Program-made: the position numbers and the translations under genes
Assembly: GCA_025201845.1 (NCBI GenBank)
Contig: MU604024.1
Coordinates: forward strand, 6,842-62,885
DNA: 56,044 nt
Source: Martensiomyces pterosporus
Taxonomy: Eukaryota; Kickxellomycota; Kickxellomycetes; Kickxellales; Kickxellaceae
Direction of reading: 5' to 3'
The notes under the pieces: generated by a model
What the model was told of the DNA's origin: nothing
The model's input: only the letters and a program-made list of their open reading frames with translations
The model's database searches: none
Part shown: one piece after another, positions 49,849 to 56,044 of the stretch
Layout of the letters: the number at the start of each line of letters is the position of its first letter
How positions within the stretch are numbered: the stretch's first letter is position 1

Positions 49849-50362
49849 TTCTCCCGCCTCTACACGTCCTTTTCACTCTCCTCTTTAGACATCCACGCCT
49901 CTGCTCTTGAATATACATCCATACCACCCCTTTGTCGCTGTCCTTCCACTCCTTATCCTTCTGGCATTCCTTGCATATTCCACACATTCTGCACCTACTC
50001 CTTACCAGCCGGACAGCCAGCCACGCAACCCTTCGCCAGTTGCTCGCACCACGCACACCCCGTTCACAAACAACAGCAGCACCCGCGCAGTCTCTGCTCT
50101 GCTATCTGAGCTCCCCCGCTGTTCTCCACGCTATCTTGTGCTCGCGCTCCTCTACTCCTGCATTCTTTGTTTCTGCTTCTTGCCTCATTCCATTGCCCAC
50201 CCTCACTAGCTGCGCCACGCACCGCCTCCCTGCCTCTAAACCTGCGCACGGCACTCGTCTGCTCACAAGCGGCCCTGTGTTGGCACATACATCCCTCTTT
50301 CTTTGCTATTGCTATTGCTGCTGCTATTGTGTCGGACTTCATTTCACCGTGTATGGCCCGAT

Positions 50363-51552
50363 ATGGACGAATATAGATACCGCGGCATAATTGATTCGCC
50401 GGCATTTGCAATTGTGGACGAGCCTATGGATCCGATCACCGTCGCAATAGAGCGGCTAGATGCCCACGGAACGTAAGTATCCTCGCTGGCTGCTGCTGCT
50501 CGAACTTTGGTGCTCAGTTTCTCCGATTCACAAAGCCTCCCCTTGCCTGTATGTGCGCATGCTATGTGAATGGTCCTACAAAGGGGAATTCGTAACATAA
50601 AGAAGGGCAGCCTGCGGGTCCTTTGTTTGCGCTTTTCCACAGCCAAGAAGCCTTCCCCTTTTAATAGCGCCTTTCTGGCTGCCTATTCCAAATGGCTGTG
50701 TCTGTTTGTTTGGTGTTTTTATTTTGATATTCGCATTTGTGCATTCATTGTTTCAATCAATTATTGATATGCATGCATGTTTGCTTTTTCTGGGATTCGT
50801 CCTATGCACAGATCGCTGCTCGCCATGTCCAGTTTGCGCTGCCTCTTTTAGCTCATCCCGCCAACCCACGCAAATTCACACACACCCAGCGAAAAAAAAA
50901 AAAATAGATGGTGCAACTGGGCGACTGGTGAGCAATCAAAAGCGAGCCAGTACCATTTTTTGGGGCCGTTTCGCAATAGTACACCACCAACATGTGTGGA
51001 GTGTGGATTACCCATGTGTATCCCCAAGTGCTCGGCAAACACATGATTTCTTCGGGCCCTCCTCCTCGCTGCCCCCACTTCCTCCCCGTCCACAAGACCA
51101 AAAAAAGAGCAGCAGTCGATGGCGATGTCCTCACAATAGCTGAGAATGGCAATACTGCTCACGCACTGACCACCTTTAAAACTGCTGCTTGCCTATTTCT
51201 GATCTGTAGACCGCTACGCGTAAATGAGTCCCATACAAGTGGAATCGTCGTACATATAGGACTGGTGTCTGAAGATGGGACTCTCGACTATGAGCTGACC
51301 GAGACTGGCGAGCGGTTGCTAGAAGGTGCAAACTCAATGTCCCCTGAGATACAGGACGGCATCATGGTTGCGAGCTTCACAGCAGTAAGGATCCGTCGGC
51401 CAGGACGGTTTCGCTTCCGCGTAAAGGCGTTCAACTTGTACAGCACATTACCGCTGCCTTCGTCGCCCGAAGAGCAGCCTACTACGTGGCCGGCCACAGA
51501 CTCGATATTTGTAGAAACGAGCGACCTGCTGGTAGTCTCCAGCAGCTTATGA
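50363..51552 (+). CDS. Small velvet-like protein, two exons
   Basis: Exon 1 is 50363-50472 and exon 2 is 51210-51552. The 737-nt intron (gtaagt..tgtag) joins in phase 2 (DAHGT to PLRVNE), giving 150 residues. The order of features resembles the velvet domain of fungal developmental regulators. It has a strand ending in a PxDPxxVxIxxLDxxG segment, then VHIGLVSEDG, then an LLxG turn, then a block around VRIRRPGRFRFRVKAFNLYS corresponding to the velvet 'DLsVRxxGxFRLRF' strands. Velvet proteins (VeA, VelB, VosA) have an Ig/Rel-like fold and control sporulation and secondary metabolism. The usual basic DNA-binding loop (QQPxRARxCGxGxxDRRP) is missing. An alternative upstream exon near 48291 could replace the first residues in phase. 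Exon structure is well supported; the family call is moderate. Confidence 0.55.
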
Positions 51553-52872
51553 GACTTGCTCCTATCCCTTACTCATTCATAACCCTCACCACCCTTCACG
51601 GCAAATTTCTGTTTGCACATACTGCTTCCCTTTTTTTTTACATATCTAATCCTCTTTTGTCTACTGTTCTTCAATTTGTGCTTTTTCTGATGAGTCCCCA
51701 AATCGCATCTCTGCTCAATATGTGGCACGGCGCGGGTGTATTCTAGCGACACATGTTGGTGTGGCTTCAGCAGCAGCACAGCGGAAAAAAGAGATAAAAG
51801 AATGCACCGGGCCACAAAGTGGCGTGAATAGTCAATCGCAGCTGCCAATGTGGCTAGTCGTGGCTAGCAGCTGCAACTCGTATACAAACAAATGGCCAAA
51901 ACACTGTAACGACGACCTGTCCATATACGCTTTTTGTGGCCACACTGCCCTGCTCCACCACCGCCGCTGGCAATAAGGCGGGAGCGTGAATGGTCGAAAT
52001 GGGCTCCTGTTGACCAAGGTGGCCATGTCGTCACCAGATGCAGCGCTTTTGCCCCTGGTGTCTCCCAGTATAAGATGCTGCTGAAATGAACATGTGTTGC
52101 ATTTCGCACATACTGCTTACCAATGCAGCCAGAGACATGTAGGCTGGCTGTAGCGCACAGCCATGTGACACATGCTTGCTATTCTATTTGTATTTGCATG
52201 GCTGTGCCTCACTCCACATCTCATTCTACCCCGTAGACTGGCAAGCATTTGAGGCACCCTACAGACTATTTCTCAGTGATGGAAACAGCATAGTACTACC
52301 AACGCACGCAAAGGATTGCGCCTCCAGCCGCATTGGCTAGCTGGAAAGACCAGCTGCGGGCGATGGAGGTGCTACTTTTCTCTTTGCCGAATATACATGG
52401 ATCGCTGTATAAGAAGCGCCTTTTCTTCGGTGCGGTGTCGCTGCCTTGTACATCTTACATGCCTTTTGAAAATGCACTTATGTGGGCTTCATCTCCTCTC
52501 CCATTCACCCTTGATTACCTGCTTTGTCGCACTAACTCTTCTGTTTATCTCGGGGTATTTGACACTTGTATGTGACGTGTGGAGTACATTCTCTGAAGCA
52601 CAGCCACCCTGCAGAATAACAACCGCACATTCTCTCTTCATCACCTCTTCTCTTTCATCTGCACCGTAATAGCCGCGCTATCGATAACCGCACTGAGCAC
52701 TGCAGACAGAGCATTTGCTGACTGCCCCTCGGATAATCGCAGATACAAGAGCAGCAAAGCTGCAGCGTCTCATCTACATTTGCGCACCAGATATCTCTGC
52801 TCCCCACTACCAACACACATAGTTTTGTCGGAAGGCAAGAAACTGAGTTTGCACAGCAGCTGGTATTTTACG
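51553..52872. other. 1.3-kb intergenic region
   Basis: 3' side of the velvet-like gene and promoter of the MCT-like transporter. Short frames only, none with good composition. CCAAT-like and pyrimidine stretches occur, but no clear TATA box was found close to the 52873 start. Confidence 0.4.
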
Positions 52873-54807
52873 ATGGAATCGGCCAAGATGGCAACAAACC
52901 GCTTCCGCCGGCGGAGCCTTATCAGGTACCCCAGTAACATGGGGGTTGTGGTGGTCTTCTGCTCATTCATAGCGCTGTCGCTAGGCCCGGGTCTCCTCAA
53001 CGCCTACGGCGTATACGAGGAGGAATACGACCGTCTGTTCGATGACAAAGACGACGACCTCAACAACAGCGCACTGGGTTCTCCAGTAATCTTCATCGGC
53101 GTGACTCAGATTCTCCTGGCCAACGGCATGGGCTTCATTGGTGGCCGCTCTGCACAGAGATTCGGGCCAGGGCCCACAGTATTCGTCGGCGGGATTCTGA
53201 TGAGCCTGGGACTGTTTACTGCCAGCTATGCTAGACAGGTGTGGCAGCTGTGCTTGACCCAGGGTGCCATATTCGGGCTTGGCGTCATGCTTGTGTGGAT
53301 CCCAGCTGCATCTGCGCCGTCATCGTGGTTTGGTAAGAACCGTGGGTTGGCCACTGGCGTCACGCATATGGGGCTGGGTATCGGCGGGCTGGTGTTTGCC
53401 CCGCTGACGCGGTTCCTGCTGGAGAGGGTGGGTACCTCGGGCTCGCTTCGCTGGCTCTCACTGGTCATGCTTGTTGGTGTTACTGTGGCGAGCTTGGGCA
53501 TACACAGCAAGAAACATGAGCGTGTCAGCGACGTCATCGTGTCCAGCGTAAGGTGGTCAAAGTGTCTTGATGAGGAGATCTCTGTAATGCCTGAAGGCGG
53601 CTACGACTCTGACCAAGGCGTGGATTTTGAAGAGTACCGCCGCTCTTCATGGGTTGAGGCTCGCAGAAAGAGTGGCACGTACAAGGATTACAACGAAGAG
53701 GCTGACATTGAGTTCTACGAGGAGGGAGAGATGGCCAGCATGGCGGATGACGAAGTAACCCCTGACATCGAGCTTGTTGAGAGGGGCTGGGCACCTCAAT
53801 CAAAAACCGCAAGTACAAATGACTGCTTCTTGCTGACTGGCGAAGAAGATTTAGAAGACGAATATGGCGACGATGAATGCAGCAAAGTGAGCGACAGGTG
53901 GGACAAATGCGGCAGCGGCGGAGTGACTTCTGCTTCTGATATTAAACAGATTGACGCTATCCCCGGTGCCCCTGCAGCTACCACAGGCCAGGCCTCACAG
54001 CCACTTCGGGAACCCAAGCGCGTGCACTTTGCATCGGATGCACTGAAGCTGGAGACACTGGAAAAGCTCGAAGGGCTGAATCGCCAAGAAATCCCCATCG
54101 CAGCAAGGGAGCAGATGGAGAAGAAGCCGCGTGAAAAGCGCAGAGCCCAGATCTCCGCAAGGAAGCGCGGCCACATGAAACAAACCGAAATGAGCACACC
54201 TTCCGGCCCCAAAAGCGTTCTACGGAGCTGGCGCTTCTGGCTGCTTTCCCTAGGGGTGGGAATCGGGCAAGCAGGATGGTACATCGTGCTCCTCTTCATG
54301 ACATCCATTGCTGTTTCTGTGGGCATGGACGTGCACAACGCCGCCATCATCCTGGGCTTCACTAATGGCGCATCAGCAGTGGGTCAGTTCGCAGCAGGGT
54401 ACGCAGCCGACATGATCGGCCCAGTCAACGCGCTCATGGCATGTATGCTGGTAGCCACGCTCTCCAACGCCATCCTGTTCATACCCAACCTCACATTCCA
54501 CCTGCTTATCGTCTATGCGTGTTTCTGTGGGGCCGCGATTGGAGCCACTGATCCGCTGACTGTCATCGCTGGGGTGACGCAATTTGGCCGTGCCAGAGTT
54601 GCCTCGACTACCGGCTTTATCTATGGGTCTGTTGGCGCATTTGTTATTCTGCTTGCTCCTAATGCGCGCGTTATGCTGCAGCGCCTTGGCATGGGCACTG
54701 ACTACTTGCCTGTCTACGCGTTTATTATATCGCTGTTCTCTCTCAGCACAGTGTTCCTCCTAGCCATGCGCATGCGCATATCGCGCAAGCTGTGGATGAG
54801 GGCATAG
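52873..54807 (+). CDS. MFS monocarboxylate-transporter-like (SLC16/MCH type)
   Basis: A 644-residue single-exon protein with 12 likely helices in two halves. The first half has FGLGVMLVWIP and the MCT signature WFGKNRGLATGVTHMGLGIGG. The second half starts near LRSWRFWLLSLGVGIGQAGW. The cytosolic loop between TM6 and TM7 is unusually long (about 235 residues, acidic first and then basic, with a KKPREKRRAQ stretch). Relatives are fungal Mch transporters (e.g. riboflavin importer Mch5) and animal monocarboxylate carriers. The substrate is unknown. The ATG at 52873 was chosen because the extra upstream codons (from 52780) begin with TTG and look like leader sequence. Confidence 0.85.
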   Translation: MESAKMATNRFRRRSLIRYPSNMGVVVVFCSFIALSLGPGLLNAYGVYEEEYDRLFDDKDDDLNNSALGSPVIFIGVTQILLANGMGFIGGRSAQRFGPGPTVFVGGILMSLGLFTASYARQVWQLCLTQGAIFGLGVMLVWIPAASAPSSWFGKNRGLATGVTHMGLGIGGLVFAPLTRFLLERVGTSGSLRWLSLVMLVGVTVASLGIHSKKHERVSDVIVSSVRWSKCLDEEISVMPEGGYDSDQGVDFEEYRRSSWVEARRKSGTYKDYNEEADIEFYEEGEMASMADDEVTPDIELVERGWAPQSKTASTNDCFLLTGEEDLEDEYGDDECSKVSDRWDKCGSGGVTSASDIKQIDAIPGAPAATTGQASQPLREPKRVHFASDALKLETLEKLEGLNRQEIPIAAREQMEKKPREKRRAQISARKRGHMKQTEMSTPSGPKSVLRSWRFWLLSLGVGIGQAGWYIVLLFMTSIAVSVGMDVHNAAIILGFTNGASAVGQFAAGYAADMIGPVNALMACMLVATLSNAILFIPNLTFHLLIVYACFCGAAIGATDPLTVIAGVTQFGRARVASTTGFIYGSVGAFVILLAPNARVMLQRLGMGTDYLPVYAFIISLFSLSTVFLLAMRMRISRKLWMRA

Positions 54808-55061
54808 ACTTTGCCTCATACACTTCATCTTCTTTTCTCGCCAATGCATCTACATCAACACAATCACGTGAACAGAGGGCTATAAGTTACCCAATATGAG
54901 CAAGTGTAGCTAAAGGCTTTGAGGGCGATTTAGACTGCGGGCCGCAAAATCACAGACACAGAAACCACCGCCCTAATGCCCACTATACTTTGTACTATTC
55001 CTCTACCGCACACACATATAAACATACGCATACACGCATACATACGGCAGCTACATCGGGC
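54808..55061. promoter_or_regulatory. EAF6 promoter interval with TCACGTGA E-box
   Basis: The palindrome tcacgtga at 54864-54871 matches the CACGTG core bound by bHLH factors (Cbf1/Pho4/SREBP-type). It lies about 190 nt upstream of the EAF6 ATG. The leader has a CA/CATA-rich stretch at about 55008-55045. Confidence 0.35.
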
Positions 55062-55706
55062 ATGAACACGTCAGCAGAAGAGCAGGGCCCGAAGCCGCCA
55101 AAGGCGCCAAAGACATCTGCAGCTAACACAAAGGCAGCCACCAGCACAGCCGCAGCCAGCAATGGCGGCGGAAAGGGTGCAGCGGCAGGCGATAGCAAGG
55201 AAGCAAATACAAAGGAAGCCAAAGTAACCAAAAAGATGCTAAAGGAGGCAGAGCAAGAGCTATACCAGCTGCTGCTGAAAAAGAAGCAGCTCGACCGCAA
55301 CCTGATAAGCACCGAGTCAGCAATATACGACTTTGAGACGTCGTATTTCGAAAATTCCGGTCAGGACGGCAACATCGTACACGGATTTGACGGGTACCTG
55401 AATACGGGCAGACACGAGCGGCGGCAGTTCCACTTCACAGATGCCGACAGGATATTCTCGCAATCGTCGGCTACATTCAAGAAGGCACAGGAGGCTAAGA
55501 TTGCAGCCGCGTTGCAGGACTCGGACTCGGACGAGTCCGTCGCTAGCACTGCTACTGCGGGACACAAGGGACGCAAGCACGGGAGTGCTGCTGGTGGTAG
55601 CACGATCAAACATAATCGACATGGGTCGTCGGCTGGACGGAGCACGCCAACGCCAGGTGCTCGCACTACGAAGAAGATTAAGCTGTCAATTGATAGCAGC
55701 AGCTAG
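55062..55706 (+). CDS. EAF6: Chromatin acetyltransferase subunit Eaf6 (NuA4/NuA3; MEAF6)
   Basis: A 214-residue single-exon protein. A low-complexity Ala/Lys/Thr-rich N-terminus (about 45 residues) precedes the Eaf6 core. The core has a coiled-coil stretch KEAEQELYQLLLKKKQLDRN, then IYDFETSYFENS, GNIVHGFDGYL, and DADRIFSQSS, matching the YAFEGSYLE / GNIIRGWDRYL / AERLFSKSS order of human MEAF6. Eaf6 tethers ING and EPL/BRPF subunits in MYST-type acetyltransferase complexes. An acidic DSDSDES patch and a basic Ser/Gly/His-rich tail follow. The start is the first ATG after a CA-rich leader; an upstream in-frame extension begins with TTG and is not used. Confidence 0.88.
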   Translation: MNTSAEEQGPKPPKAPKTSAANTKAATSTAAASNGGGKGAAAGDSKEANTKEAKVTKKMLKEAEQELYQLLLKKKQLDRNLISTESAIYDFETSYFENSGQDGNIVHGFDGYLNTGRHERRQFHFTDADRIFSQSSATFKKAQEAKIAAALQDSDSDESVASTATAGHKGRKHGSAAGGSTIKHNRHGSSAGRSTPTPGARTTKKIKLSIDSSS

Positions 55707-55818
55707 GGTGCTGATTAGATTCCCTTCCGCCAAATCTGGGAAATGAGGTGCTCGTCCTTCTTGTGATTTTTCATTTCGGGGTTAATATACTTCACTCAAC
55801 TTCTATCTTGCATTATCG

Positions 55819-56044
55819 CTATCGGATTTCATTAATGCGAAACAGTCCGTTCAGGTCAATCCATCTGTGCAGCCAGCGTCTGAGCGCGAGGGTGGCGGGA
55901 TTGTGTGGCATTGGTGGGCGTGCAATGGCGACAGGGCAAGGAAGCCAAGCAGCCCGGGGTTGCCTCGTTGCTATCTGGAAGATAAGGCGCCTTGGGGGCA
56001 TGAAAGGCCAGAAGTACCAGCAGCAGCGCACGAGGCAGCGCCAG
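55819..56044 (-). CDS. Possible 3' end of a gene entering from the right edge
   Basis: Two minus-strand frames enter from the edge. One stops at 55856-55858 and starts with a Leu-rich, signal-peptide-like run; the other stops at 55819-55821 and ends LHRWIDLNGLFRINEIR. Neither resembles a known family, and the choice between them cannot be made here. Convergence on EAF6 makes a gene end plausible. Confidence 0.2.
   Translation of the reverse strand, partial: WRCLVRCCWYFWPFMPPRRLIFQIATRQPRAAWLPCPVAIARPPMPHNPATLALRRWLHRWIDLNGLFRINEIR

Larger units (their letters stand above)
45030..50362. other. 5.3-kb pyrimidine-rich interval before the velvet-like gene
   Basis: No complete gene is recognised. 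It holds a candidate first exon at 45063-45086 (ATG..CAG followed by gtgagc), an exon-like segment at 46929-47040 (after tctcttctctcatcag, before gtaact) and an exon-like segment with ATG at 48291 and donor gtaagt at about 48354. A 123-bp tandem duplication is at 47800-48045, TATA-like stretches lie at 45943-45951 and 46611-46620, and a (CT)n run is at about 49824-49848. The plus strand is increasingly C/T-rich towards 50360. The likeliest reading is a long promoter plus 5' leader of the velvet-like gene. Confidence 0.4.

Noticed and set aside
45030..50362. Transposon or retroelement hidden in the 5.3-kb gap
   Set aside because: No reverse transcriptase, integrase or transposase motif, no long terminal repeats and no target-site duplication were seen; the tandem duplication is simple.
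1..56044. tRNA, rRNA, snRNA genes, CRISPR arrays or viral insertions
   Set aside because: No cloverleaf with TTCRANNC arm, no conserved snRNA start, no regularly spaced repeats and no viral protein signatures were recognised by eye. A tRNAscan/Rfam search would settle this.

Overview
This window is nuclear DNA from a fungus. It carries Tad3, Rrn3, Doa10, an Osh1-type oxysterol-binding protein, cytochrome c1, Lsm2 and a NuA4 Eaf6 subunit, all split by short GT..AG introns that sit almost exclusively at the 5' ends of genes and read with the standard code. GC-rich third positions, moderate divergence from yeast proteins and several orphan secreted or disordered proteins suggest an early-diverging lineage, possibly Kickxellomycotina (Coemansia/Linderina-like). 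That placement is inference, not shown by any single marker. Gene density is about one per 2.5-3 kb.

Layout. 1-297 is the 3' end of a Gly/Tyr-rich gene. 1690-3321 is a 14-TM-type MFS transporter, followed by a possible decayed coding stretch (3340-3861) and a small secreted, probably Kex2-processed protein (minus). 4669-12590 is a minus-strand block: a TACC-family spindle coiled-coil protein, a Snx41/Atg20 sorting nexin and the Pol I factor Rrn3. 12909-13580 is a mitochondrial-type TPR protein, converging on a 1084-residue disordered orphan (13674-16928, minus). 18600-26227 holds prolidase, cytochrome c1 (3 exons) and an ankyrin-PH-FFAT-ORD oxysterol-binding protein (3 exons), all plus strand. 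26366-30365 (minus) has a small secreted protein, the inosine-34 tRNA deaminase subunit Tad3 and a second MFS transporter.

30366-33708 is gene-poor. 33709-37306 (minus) has Lsm2, an AMSH-type K63 deubiquitinase and the K63-chain E2 variant Mms2 (3 exons, the first only 10 nt). 37896-39314 is a BAHD-type acyltransferase, and 39700-45029 is a very large Doa10/MARCH6 ER ubiquitin ligase with an acidic insert of about 470 residues. 45030-50362 is a 5.3-kb pyrimidine-rich interval with a 123-bp tandem duplication and orphan exon-like segments. It leads into a small velvet-like gene (50363-51552). An MCT-like transporter (52873-54807) and Eaf6 (55062-55706) close the window.

The genes are mostly unlinked housekeeping functions. 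Two themes stand out. One is ubiquitin biology: K63 chain maker cofactor and K63 chain remover side by side, with an ER E3 nearby. The other is the long regulatory-looking tract before the velvet-like gene. No rRNA, tRNA, CRISPR, complete transposon or viral gene was recognised.
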